The translations under genes were made by a program, and so were the position numbers. DNA of 62,000 bases from Zygnema cylindricum (lineage: Eukaryota; Streptophyta; Zygnematophyceae; Zygnematales; Zygnemataceae): positions 1 through 62,000 of the forward strand of contig JBBHKE010002720.1 in the NCBI GenBank assembly GCA_037447655.1. Direction: 5' to 3'. The notes under the pieces were generated by a model that was not told the DNA's origin, searched no databases, and saw only the letters and a program-made list of their open reading frames with translations. Below are positions 22,624-31,605 of this stretch, in pieces (within the stretch, counting starts at the first letter, position 1; each line of letters starts with the position of its first letter).

Positions 22624-23802
22624 TGAAACTCTGAGACCTCCATTGGCCCTCAGAGTTAGCATATCCAAAAGAAGCTAATCTAGATAGTACCGACTCCAAG
22701 TTGATATAAACCCAAATGATTGACCTCTTGACATTCAGAACCCCAATATATATTCAACCCTGTGAAATAACATTTTCTGTGTGCTCAGTTCCACCACAGA
22801 ATGCAAAGTTTGAATATGAGATTTGAACACATTCACCCACTTTGACTTTCCCTTCAAAATGCAGCCACCCCGGCGGACAAAAACTCTGACAGGCTATACC
22901 CTTGTGTAGCCTAGACTCCCGTGAGTCCGCAGCAAAAAGAATCACTGAAAATGGTCAAGTAAATTGATAGTTATGGCTGGCCAAAGTTTGCCATTTATAC
23001 AGGGTGCTCTCTGGGAGATGCAACTACCTACCCAAAATTTTCTAAGTCCTATCCCCCCTCTAAAACTCTATCTACTGAAGTACGGCACCAATCAAATTAC
23101 TGTGTCGTACAGAAAAGTACAGGTGCGGGTGTATTTTATATACGACCATTGTACGACATGGCCAAAAAGTCGACACGTGTCAAATCACGATTAGTTCCTC
23201 TAATCTCCGGAATTCCTGTAATCCAATGTTATCACGCCACGTATCATCTGAAGTGGCAAAGACCGTAAAACGCCAAAAATGCCTTTTCCGTGATCGCGGC
23301 GCTTATCGGGGCCGTCCGATCAAAACCGGCTATAATCCTAGCCGCTGAAATTTGACGCGCGGTATTTGTTTCGCTATCGAAACAAATGCGCGGTATCCGT
23401 TCTGTCCCCATACCGTACTTCGTACTAAAACAAACTGTATCTATGCGCTAAGTATCTATTCGTCGTTAAACGAATTAATCTACATGTAACGATTTATATA
23501 TTTATCAAACCCTATATATCGTAATATGTGTCCTAAACTTAACGGCTAGAGCAAACGGCTAGTTCATACTGACGGACGGCAGGGACCAAGATCAATTCCT
23601 GGGTCCGTCAACTAATTTTTGTTAAGTCTACCTAATTTACCCCATGTTTCTCTAGAGAGCTTAGGCAGCCATGGCTCTAGCTCCCTATCCAGCCTTTAGT
23701 GACTACAACAAGTGTGGGGGCTTGGAGAGGGGAGTTAGAGGCAGACTGCCTCTGCCTTTTTCTATCCTATTTACAGACCTAGAAAATACACAAATATCAA
23801 CA
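22624..23802 (-). mobile_element. Solo LTR of the hairpin-LTR copia family inside GD1 gag
   Basis: On the minus strand it begins TGTTGATATTTG (23802) and ends CAGAGTTTCA (22624). Flanks are CAGTG (22619-22623) and CACTG (23803-23807), a 5-bp duplication with one change. It contains the family blocks: the ATGGCTGCC region, an antisense tRNA-like stretch (about 23530-23610), and leader hairpins (22894-22927). There are no internal sequences, so it is a solo LTR left by recombination. Confidence 0.85.
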
Positions 23803-24231
23803 CACTGTTTCCGAAAGAATGGGGTGCCAAAGGAGATGATGCAATACGCCCTGTTTATCGGTGAAGGGGAAGCCGCCTTGAATTCTCTCCCTCTTCAGCT
23901 CTTTTACCCCAGGGGACGCCGCACAATGGAGGAACCCAAAAGAACACCGGCAAGTAAAGCAACCCGTAGCTCGGAAGAGATAATTCAACATCAAAGCCAG
24001 CAATTGGCCGAGATGGCTTCAGAATTAGCGGCCTTACGTTTAAATTCTCCCTCCCGTCCGGCTGCTCTGACGCCTGCTCAGAAAATCCAACAGAGAAAAC
24101 AAGAGCTATTACAAAAGCTAGCGGAGCTTGAACAGGAAGCCACGGCGGTTGGAGATGATGATGACATTATGGGATGGGATATGACACCTCCAAGAGTTAA
24201 CCATGCCCAGACTTTTCATTCAGAAGCCTGA
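23803..24231 (+). pseudogene. GD1 gag after the zinc knuckle
   Basis: Frame resuming after the solo LTR: FRKNGVPKEMMQYALFIGEG follows the knuckle Cys. Residues further on form a predicted coiled coil (ELAALRLN..., QKIQQRKQELLQKLAELEQEA). The frame ends at a stop near 24231. Another polar, lysine/glutamate-rich frame follows at 24343-24708 and may be a frameshifted continuation of the same polyprotein. Confidence 0.55.
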
Positions 24232-24342
24232 AATGTGGGGGTGGGGGATAAGCGCAGACAACTCTGTCACACAACATCGGAGCAAAGGAGGGACAGACAG
24301 GGACTAGCCCCAGGAGATCATAACAGAAAGACCACATGACCA

Positions 24343-24708
24343 TTGTCATTCACCCCCCGGGCGGTAATAGTGAACAATGACATCGGCCTAGGAATAAAAC
24401 CTACACACCCTCCCCCACAAGCTATGAAAAAACTACCGCCCGGATTCGAAAAATACAAGTTCGACAAACAAAGGGAGACAAAGAAAAACGCTAAAGAGGA
24501 AGAGAAGCGGAAAACCCAGGACTGGTTCGAACGGTACATGGCTGAACGCTCGGAGGATGAAACACTAGAAACTCCTCCCACGCTAGGATCGGACGCCGAA
24601 AACGAGGAAGCAAGGGGGGGGGGCAAGAGGAGCAGAAAACCGAGGAGAATACCCTCATTTCCTCCCCTAAAGTTGTGCCTCCTTCCTCTAAATCAGCTGC
24701 TATGTTAG
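24343..24708 (+). pseudogene. GD1 polyprotein linker frame
   Basis: 121 codons with a basic and acidic helical stretch (KQRETKKNAKEEEKRKTQDWFERYMAER). No domain was recognised. The overlapping frame 24675-25052 (FVFLFAKPKTPMMDRDYKALLVALIL) leads towards the protease. These are probably the frameshifted N-terminal part of pol. Confidence 0.35.
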
Positions 24709-24990
24709 TCCGTCACTTAATGTCCTACGCCCTTACACATGTCAAAACTCTCGCCTCATCACACAATCTATCAGAAAATATCCTTATTAAGGCATTGGGA
24801 GAGGAAATTCACTCAAGACGGGAGAAAATAGAGCCGGCAGACCAATCCAGTTTCGTTTTTCTATTCGCCAAACCCAAGACCCCTATGATGGATAGGGATT
24901 ACAAAGCCTTATTGGTGGCCCTCATCCTCAACCGGACCGGAAATTTCCGAAAATTTCAAGCTCAACGGATACGGGGGCTATCAGGATGCC

Positions 24991-25287
24991 GTGGTCAATA
25001 CCGGTGCGCTTCCAAATTTAATAACAACTTTTGCTTTACAGCAGATGCTTGAGGAATCACGGCCAGAAATTTTACCAAGCGATATCTGCCTGAGTACAGT
25101 AAGCAGCGGAAGTCAACCGGTCCATGGAATCATCAAAGCTATGGAAATTGAATTCTCAAATGATACTGGTCAACGAGTCAAGATCGAACTCCCCTTTCTA
25201 GTGGTGGAAGGGAAGCAGTTCGAGATTCTGCTGGGGATGGCAACTTGGACCCGACTAAATATGGAGTTGAGTGTGTGGAAGAAGTAG
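24991..25287 (+). pseudogene. GD1 retropepsin-like protease, active-site Asp changed
   Basis: 98 codons match the retropepsin layout: VNTGALPNLITTFALQQML at the active site, VSSGSQPVHGIIKA for the flap, FLVVEGKQFEILLGMATW for the C-terminal hydrophobic-GMATW block. The expected catalytic D-T-G reads N-T-G (AAT at 24997), a single G-to-A change, so it should be inactive. The upstream frame shifts near 24985. It is followed at once by the DNMT-containing frame. Confidence 0.75.
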
Positions 25288-25326
25288 TTCACGGTGAGGG
25301 GCCGCGAGGAGCCCGAAGGGACCTAG

Positions 25327-25974
25327 GTGGTGGTGCCGTTAGGATTATGGAGTAGGGGAAAGATAAATGCGCCCGTGTCCGGCTGTTACCCCGTATATTC
25401 CACATCCTCTCCGGCTGAACTTTTTGCCTGCTCACCAGATATTGCCAACGAAATATACCAATTCCCTATTTCTAAGCGGTGGGAAGAGGAATACCAAGCC
25501 CGACTATTTCAAATGGCAACACTTTGGCGGAGAGTGAAACAGGCTTTTACAGCAATAACACCAAATGAAATCCTTTCAACTCTTCGGTCAGAATCTTCGG
25601 AAATCCTGTCCCAAGATGGGAAGTTCAACCGACAAGTGGTGTTACTCACCATCCCAGCTTGCGGGCTCCGGATTGTATCATTATTTTTAGGAATCAACAC
25701 TGATCTAGAAGCGGTTTTGAAAGCAGGATACGTAATAGAGGCGTATACGGCTGTGGAAATATCACCCGAAGCTCGAGCCGTCAGCGAGCATCGCCTTCAC
25801 CAATTACACCAACTCTATCCTCAACAACTCCCAGTGTCGGCAATCTCCCACGCTCACCGAAGCTTACCTCAGAATGTGGAAAACATCATGACCCCTCACG
25901 TCGCCAGTCTGGGAAGGGTAGATTTGGTGGTAGGAAGATGGCCTTGTCATGGAAAAAACGGACCACTTCACTAG
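25327..25974 (+). pseudogene. Cytosine-C5 DNA methyltransferase domain in GD1, C-terminally truncated
   Basis: A 215-codon open frame. Residues 1-110 are an unassigned linker. Residues 114-208 match a C5-DNMT: motif I (IVSLFLGINTDLEAVLKAG, residues 117-134), motif II (YTAVEISPEARAV, 140-152), a helix HRLHQLHQLYP, and motif IV (VDLVVGRWPCHG, 198-209) with the catalytic Cys at 207. The sequence after motif IV is lost; the frame ends 'HGKNGPLH' where integrase begins in another frame. The homologous GD2 copy (49078-49660) preserves motifs VI-VIII. In GD1 it lies between protease and integrase. Motif I departs from FxGxG (G to N), so activity is doubtful. Confidence 0.85.
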
Positions 25975-26640
25975 TCATTGGATCCTATTGGTGGCATGGG
26001 TTACGGGCTCAGGTCAACCGACTTGTAAAGACTTGTACCTCCTGCGATCGGGTTAAAGCAGCCTTCGACAAAAAGGGTGGAACTGAGCTGCATTCTTTGC
26101 CCATCCGGGGAATGTTTTACCGATGGTCTCTGGATCTCTTGGGGCCTCTGCCTACTAGTCGAAGGGGCAATCGCTTTGTTCTTGTCATGATCGAACATTT
26201 TTTCCAAATGGATAAATTTGGTGGTTTTGCCCCGGAAAGAGTCCAAGTCTATTGTAGATGCATTTTTGCACAGAGTGTTGTCTCAATTCGGAGCGCCCGC
26301 ATAAGTTTTGACAGATCAAGGCTCTGAATTCGCCGGAGAATTTTCCACCCTTTTGGAGAAATGCCTCATCGATCATCGGCTAACCAGTCAGGACCACCCA
26401 CAGGCCGACGGACTAGCCGAAAGGTGCGTCCAAACAGTGAAGCAGTCACTGCGGAAATATGCGGTCGAAGAAGAACTGGGGGAGTGGGACCGAAGGGTTC
26501 CTTGGATTGCCATGGGATACAGGTTCAGCCGACAAGCTTCCCTCCACTCCTACAGCCCTTACTTCATCCTCTTTGGACGACATCCCATCCTTCCCGGAGC
26601 GGCCTCGGCCTAAGCGGTGGTTCTTCCGGAAATGGATGAC
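25938..26640 (+). pseudogene. GD1 integrase (zinc and catalytic domains)
   Basis: The frame 25938-26327 begins just after the deletion junction: SYWWHGLRAQV...CTSC (second half of the HHCC zinc finger) and WSLDLLGPL with the first catalytic Asp. After a frameshift near 26300 the frame 26308-26613 reads DQGSEFAG (second Asp) and, 35 residues later, LAERCVQTVK (the Glu), giving DDE spacing D-35-E. The rest (YSPYFILFGRHP) is the usual gypsy core end. The histidines of the zinc finger were lost at the junction. Confidence 0.85.
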
Positions 26641-26742
26641 CAGGGGACTGTCGAAAAACTGATATCTGAAAGATCTAAAGTGTTCCACCGCGAGATACCC
26701 CTTGCCATGGGAAATTTGTAGTCAGCTCAACACAGGGATCAG

Positions 26743-27186
26743 TTGTGGTATTCCCAACGACGGAGCGGGAATTATGTGCCCAGACAGCGACGGTTTATGC
26801 CCGATGACTTTGTATACAGGATGCAACAGAAAAAGGATACGTTAGATATTGCTGCCTGTCGGGTAATTTTAAAAGTGGTGGAAGTTTCTAACAAGGGTGT
26901 TCTCACTTTCGAAGGGAAGGATGGTCGGAGAATTAAAGAGAACCAAGTCAATATGGCCTCTTGCCATCTTCGAGGATTGGTGGACGAACCCACCTTCCAC
27001 CTGACTTATTTAGCCGATCCTCCCTCCTGCTCCTCATCCTGTGATTTGTCCTCCCAGCTGGACCACGTTTTGGTGTGTAACCACTGCAGCCAGTGCTGGC
27101 ATCCTTCATGTCTTCCCCCCTCCTGGGAGCTAAGCCTTCAGCCCTCAATTACCTGGTTCTGCGGGAGCTGCGAATTGAGCGGATAA
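26743..27186 (+). CDS. GD1 integrase C-terminus with PHD finger
   Basis: 147 codons. Residues 18-75 resemble the GPY/F-like SH3 module after gypsy integrases (DDFVYRMQQKK...LKVVEVSNKGVLTFEGKDG). Residues 96-143 form a C4HC3 PHD-type finger: C96, C100, C112-NH-C115, H120, C123, C140-GS-C143, with the diagnostic W at 138 before the last pair. PHD fingers bind histone H3 tails. Chromoviruses normally carry a chromodomain here, so this would be a different chromatin-reading module. The stop at 27184 lies just before the purine tract. Confidence 0.75.
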   Translation: MWYSQRRSGNYVPRQRRFMPDDFVYRMQQKKDTLDIAACRVILKVVEVSNKGVLTFEGKDGRRIKENQVNMASCHLRGLVDEPTFHLTYLADPPSCSSSCDLSSQLDHVLVCNHCSQCWHPSCLPPSWELSLQPSITWFCGSCELSG

Positions 27187-27213
27187 CAATTTAATTCTTA
27201 GTCCCGATTGACT

Positions 27214-27224
27214 AAGAGGGGGGG
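27214..27224 (+). other. Polypurine tract of GD1
   Basis: AAGAGGGGGGG immediately upstream of the LTR start near 27230. It marks the LTR boundary and supports the reading that the LTR begins TGGGACTACGG. Confidence 0.75.
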
Positions 27225-27229
27225 AAAAT

Positions 27230-28699
27230 TGGGACTACGGCCCGATGACCTCTACGGCCACCCTTTATCGGTCATATGGGGAAAAGGGAGGGGAAGTGGG
27301 GTATCTTTTTCTTCTTCCCAACCTTGCATTTCTCATCTTGCCTCATTATCTGCAATGCCTTGCATGCACGTCGCCGGGAGGTATGGGAGGGCCGAACTGG
27401 ACATTTTCACTGTCATGGGAAGCACCCGCATCCTAGGATTATTGACAGGATTCCAGGCCGACAATTTACGCCAAAAGCTTTATTCTTTCTGGTGCACCAG
27501 GCACGCTCGACAGCTGTCAAGCTCGTGTGTGTTTTCGGCACACCTTGATTTTCCCAAGATCTTCGGAACTCTTTCTACCTGTACGGACATCAGCGTACGG
27601 CAAAAAAAGGCGCACAAAACCGGGCCAGATCAAGGGATTTCCTAAACTGAACGGAATGCACTTTATTTCACGCCTAACGGAGGTCGGAAAGCCAAGTTAT
27701 TCCGCTTCAAAGATCTCAGTTCTGTTACATGCAGCCAGTTGCCACTTGACCTTTTGGGGGTCATATTGTGGAACGCCACGTAACTCTTCAGATAGTCATT
27801 TAGATTTGGCTGTCTTATGTCAGTAGGAATTTATTTCAGGTCCAACTGGCTTTTTGTCCATTAATTAGGCCAGGTCAAAATCTGGCGTTTAAGCGTCAGT
27901 TTCAGTACTTTGTCTTATTGAAGTGGAACCAACTTTGACTTTCAGCCGGAAATCTAGCCGTAACTGAAAGCTCATCTTTTTGCCCTAGGTGTAGGACAAC
28001 TTAATTTGTCTTTTGTCAGTTCGATAGTATTTGCTGCGTCCGCTGATTGGTTCATCGTATTGCTTTGACTTTTTGGACCCAAAGTGGACAAACTTGGTTG
28101 TATAAGGAACTTGGGGCCAAAAGAGAAAGGTTGCTTTTCAATACTGTCTCCAGTGAAAAACCTCAGAGAAATTCCAAACAATTATTCTTTTGGAGAATCT
28201 TTGTTGTGCTTGTTTGCTTGACCCTATTGCCATCTTGGTTTGAATTTGTCTAGCTTGGAAATCGTAGTTCGGGCGGGTAGTTGGCACTATTCGTCCTTTT
28301 GGGCGATCTTGACTTTTTGCTATTGAAACCGAGAAGGGTCCAATCGGTTTCGATCTGTGGAAACCGAGTGGTGAAGGAGAATCGTACCGATGTTCAGTGT
28401 CCCTGGGAGATATTTTGTCTTCCCTTGTGGTCATCTTGGCTTTATAGGGTATGTTGCGCTTGCATTGCCATAATAGTTAATTCTACCTTTAATTCCATTT
28501 CTGGGGCAAGGTGGAATTGTTAAATCTGAAACAGCCAATCATTTCAATTTTTATTATTTTCACTTGGAAGCTACCCTGTCCTCCGCCGGTAGTCCTCTGG
28601 GGATTCTCCTGTGTTCCCTCCGGAACGGGTTTCGTCCATCTTGGGTACTTAAGCAGTGGGTTCTGAGGGTATAAAAGCTAGACTACTAGTGGATCAGCA
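27230..28699 (+). repeat. GD1 right LTR (complete, 1470 bp)
   Basis: Starts TGGGACTACGG after the purine tract and ends GGATCAGCA, the same end that precedes the primer site on the left. An internal palindrome GACAGCTGTC at 27509-27518 marks the joint of segments B (27230-27512) and A (27513-28699). TATA near 28101; self-complementary segment at 28124-28143 with two changes relative to the left LTR. Confidence 0.8.
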
Positions 28700-28703
28700 A
28701 AAT

Positions 28704-28986
28704 TGGGACTACGGCCCGATGACCTCTACGGCCACCCTTTCTCGGTCATATGGAGAAAAGGGAGGGGAAGTGGGGTATCTTTTTCTTCTTCCCAAACTTG
28801 CATTTCTCATCTTGCCTCATTATCTGCAATGCCTTGCATGCACGTCGCCGGGAGGTATGGGAGGGCCGAACTGGATATTTTCAGTGTCATGGGAACCACC
28901 CGCATTCTGGGGTTATTGACAAGATTCCAGGCTGGCAATTTTCGCCAAAGGCTTTATTCTTTCTGGTGCACCAGGCACGCTCGACA
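28704..28986 (+). repeat. Extra copy of LTR segment B at the right end of GD1
   Basis: 283 bp near-identical to 27230-27512, joined to the complete LTR by AAAA-type bases and ending GCTCGACA at the GTAC target duplication. It is exactly the part missing from the left LTR. Confidence 0.85.
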
Positions 28987-29566
28987 GTACGCCGCAACCC
29001 AAAAACAAATCTCCACATCGAACCGAAATAAAATCGTGTGTCGCAAAGCGAAACATCATCAAGACTCACGGACGCCCGATTCACTCAAATGACACGTCAC
29101 AATACCTCGACCTCAAACAAACCGCAAGTACCAAAGTACGAATAAACGAATAAGACGCAAGATCTCAAATGAACCGCAAGTACCTAAGTACAAATTAACA
29201 ATCAGAAGCTGGCGACGTACTACGAAAAAGTACTACCTCAAAAAAAAGACCACTACGATCATTGAGACACAAAACCGTAGAATGACCTAACTCGCCTTAC
29301 AAATACGTCGAGTAAGACAAGACACAAATAACTCCGACGCATAAAATCAACACATAAACAAAGTGTACAATGATTGTTAAACTGTCAACCGACGCAAAAA
29401 CAAATCCCACAATGTATACCTAACAATCCCCCTCTCAATGTGGGAATTGTCGGACCACCACCTCAACTCCAAAATAACGTAAACAAACTTGCACGAAACA
29501 ACAAAAGACAAACTAGACAGCCGCGCGACAGACACACGACGGCCAATTACAAATTTGAATCTAACA

Positions 29567-31080
29567 GGAATCGACTATGGGGAAACCTTTGCTCCGATCG
29601 TCAGATTTTCCCTCCGTCCGTATCCTTCTCAGTTTGGCAGCACCGGAAGACATGGAAGTGCACGAGATGGACATCATAACAGCCTTACTGCATGGAGAAC
29701 TAGAAGAGGAGATCTTCATGCGACAACCCGAAGGATCCATAGAGCAAGGAGAGGAGAGCAAGGTTTGCCGATTGATCAAGTCTCTTAATAGCATGAAATA
29801 GGCGCCCGGACAGTGGAACAGGAAGCTTGATGAGTTTCTTACCGGCATGGAGAACTAGAAGAGGAGATCTTCATGCGACAACCCGAAGGATTCATAGAGC
29901 AAGGAGAGGAGAGCAAGGTTTGCCGATTGATCAAGTCTCTCAATGGCCTGAAATAGGCGCCCCGACAGTGGAACAGGAAGCTTGATGAGTTTCTTACCGG
30001 CCTAGGATACATTCGGATCAGTTCAGCTCACTCAATTTACCTATTTGAATATGAGGAAGGTATCAACTTTATTGCAATTTACGTTGATGATTTACTTGTA
30101 TTGAGTAAGTCTATGAGTAAAATCAATAAATTGAAAACCGATCTAAAAGGGAAATTTGAAATGAATGATATGGGGGAGGCATGATACATTTTGGGAATTC
30201 AGGTAGAGAGAGACAAAGATAGGAGAATAATCAGATTAACTCAGAAGGGGGCCATTGAAAATATGCTCGAAAAGTTTCAGATGGACAAGGCTAATAGTTG
30301 TACCACTCCAATGGAACTAAAGAAGGGAAATGAGGGGAGTTTGGAAGAGGGAGTTATTATTTTGGATGATGAATTAGGTCCCGAAGAGCAGAAATTCATG
30401 CATACTATCCCTTATAGACAAGTAGTGGGCAGCTTAATCTACTTTATGAATTGCACTCGGCCAGATTTAGTTGCAACAGTAGGAGTGTTGAGTAAGAGTC
30501 TGAATGCTCCCACTAAAAGGGATTGGGAGGTAGCTAAGAGAGTCCTTAGATATCTTATAGGGACTTGGGATCTATGGTTGCATTTGGGAGGGGACAATAC
30601 TCACATCACCACTTCGAGTGATGCAAGTTATGGGGATGCTCCTATGAGGAGATATACTTTTGGATATGTGTTATATGTGGGAGATGATGCTTGCAACAGG
30701 AGCAGCAAACACCAAAAGGTTATTTCTCAGTCCACCATGGAGGCTGGGTATATGGGCCTTCCTCAGCTGTAAAAGATTTGATGTGGGTCAAGTCTTTGCT
30801 TGATGAGCTTGGTCATCTTAAGAATGGTGTGCATAAAATCTTTGGTGATAATCAAGAAGCCAATGCTATTTTTGCAAATCCTAAACACCACTTCAAAGCC
30901 AAAAACATGGATAATAGATTGATTTTTGTTCCAGAAAAGGTAAAGAACACAATAATAAGTTTAGAGTATTGAACAAATAGTGAGATGGTAGCAGACATGA
31001 TGACTAAACCGGTACACTTTTCTAAATTAATTTTTTGTAGGGAGAAGTGTGGCCTTAAATTAAAAGGTGGTTAGAAAATA
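29567..31080 (+). pseudogene. Copia reverse transcriptase and RNase H (outer copia element, continuation)
   Basis: Resumes at the second GGAAT with GIDYGETFAPIVRF, EVHEMDIITALLHGELEEEIFM, and after a 155-bp tandem duplication continues to YVDDLL (RT active site, about 30081-30098). The frame 30191-30772 contains the connection and RNase H: YRQVVGSLIYFMNCTRPDL, RVLRYLIGT, SDASYGDAPM. The last part (HHFKAKNMDNRL, MVADMMTKPVHFSKL) is frameshifted up to the stop near 31072. Strong similarity to the minus-strand copy at 55.9 kb identifies one copia family. Confidence 0.85.
29691..30000 (+). repeat. 155-bp tandem duplication within the copia RT
   Basis: 29691-29845 is repeated at 29846-30000 with very few differences. 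The unit is not a multiple of three and so breaks the frame. The near-identity suggests a recent event. Confidence 0.9.
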
Positions 31081-31300
31081 AAGGGAGTGTAGAAATTGTC
31101 GATTTCAGTTAGGTATTCTCTAGGTCTGATTAGTGTAAAATAAAAAGAGTACACAAGAGAAGGCAGCCTGCCTTTTACTCCACTATCAAGTCCCCACACT
31201 TGTCGCATTCATTCAATACTGGAGAGAGAGTCAGAGTCATGGCTGCCTAGTTCTTCCAAGTAGACAAAGGGCATACCAATTTAGACTTACCAAAAAGGGC

Positions 31301-31395
31301 TGCCGGAACCAGGATTTGAACCTGGTACCTACCGTCCGTTAGAGTAGCCAGTAGCCGTTAGCTTTGTCCTATAGTCTAAGACCGGTGCTAAGATA
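31301..31395 (-). other. tRNA-like segment, antisense within the copia LTR
   Basis: Minus strand: CCAGG-TTCAAAT-CCTGG (31309-31325) is a perfect T-arm with a 7-nt loop, equivalent to a Pol III B box. Upstream are stretches like the D and anticodon regions but no clean cloverleaf. Related segments sit at the same LTR position at about 23530-23610, 31800-31930 and 55668-55740. Confidence 0.45.
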
Positions 31396-31605
31396 TATAG
31401 GGTGCGATACCTATTTTAACATTGATACATAGGGAATTCCATTTAACTAAAAAAATGGACTTCCGAGCATAGATCTTGTTGTACATTAAGTATCGCACTA
31501 ACAAATATATCGCACATTTGTTTCAACGGCTAGAATTAAAAGCCAGTTTGGATCGGACGGTCACGATGAGAGCCGACATTGCGGAATGGGCGCTTTGGCG
31601 ATTTT

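Larger units (their letters stand above)
17907..28986 (+). mobile_element. Ty3/gypsy element GD1, DNMT-carrying, degenerate
   Basis: An 11.1-kb insertion flanked by GTAC. Order on the plus strand: partial LTR (17907-19088), self-priming site (19092-19111), gag with zinc knuckle, protease, cytosine DNA methyltransferase domain, integrase, PHD finger, purine tract (27214-27224), complete LTR (27230-28699), and an extra copy of the first 283 bp of the LTR (28704-28986). RT and RNase H are absent: the DNMT frame runs directly into integrase, which implies an internal deletion. A solo copia LTR (22624-23802) splits the zinc-knuckle codons. Several frameshifts make it non-functional. Confidence 0.85.
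10411..29566 (-). mobile_element. Non-autonomous LTR retrotransposon (19.2 kb with nested insertions)
   Basis: The insertion starts TGAAAGGATC and ends GAATCTAACA (TG...CA) and is flanked by GGAAT on both sides. Left LTR 10411-14589, internal 14590-17248, right LTR 17249-29566. Once nested elements are subtracted each LTR is about 1.24-1.25 kb. The primer site (iMet-tRNA type) lies at 17228-17248 on the minus strand and the purine tract at about 14590-14602, so the element runs on the minus strand. The internal region, about 1.96 kb without its MITE, has no recognisable gag or pol, so I call it a LARD-like non-autonomous element. Confidence 0.85.
17249..29566 (-). repeat. 5' LTR of the non-autonomous element, interrupted by gypsy element GD1
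   Basis: LTR sequence occupies 17249-17906 and 28987-29566. Between them lies GD1 with the target duplication GTAC (17903-17906 and 28987-28990). The last bases CTAACA are followed by the outer GGAAT duplication. Confidence 0.85.

Noticed and set aside
22624-22678. Gag C-terminus reading ETLRPPLALRVS
   Set aside because: These codons are the end of a solo copia LTR; gag continues at 23803.
25974-26000. Natural DNMT-integrase fusion
   Set aside because: The frames differ across the junction and both domains are truncated there; a deletion removing RT and RNase H explains it better, especially given GD2's order.
31301-31395. Functional tRNA gene
   Set aside because: The T-arm is perfect but no complete cloverleaf or acceptor stem can be formed, and it is part of a repeated LTR.
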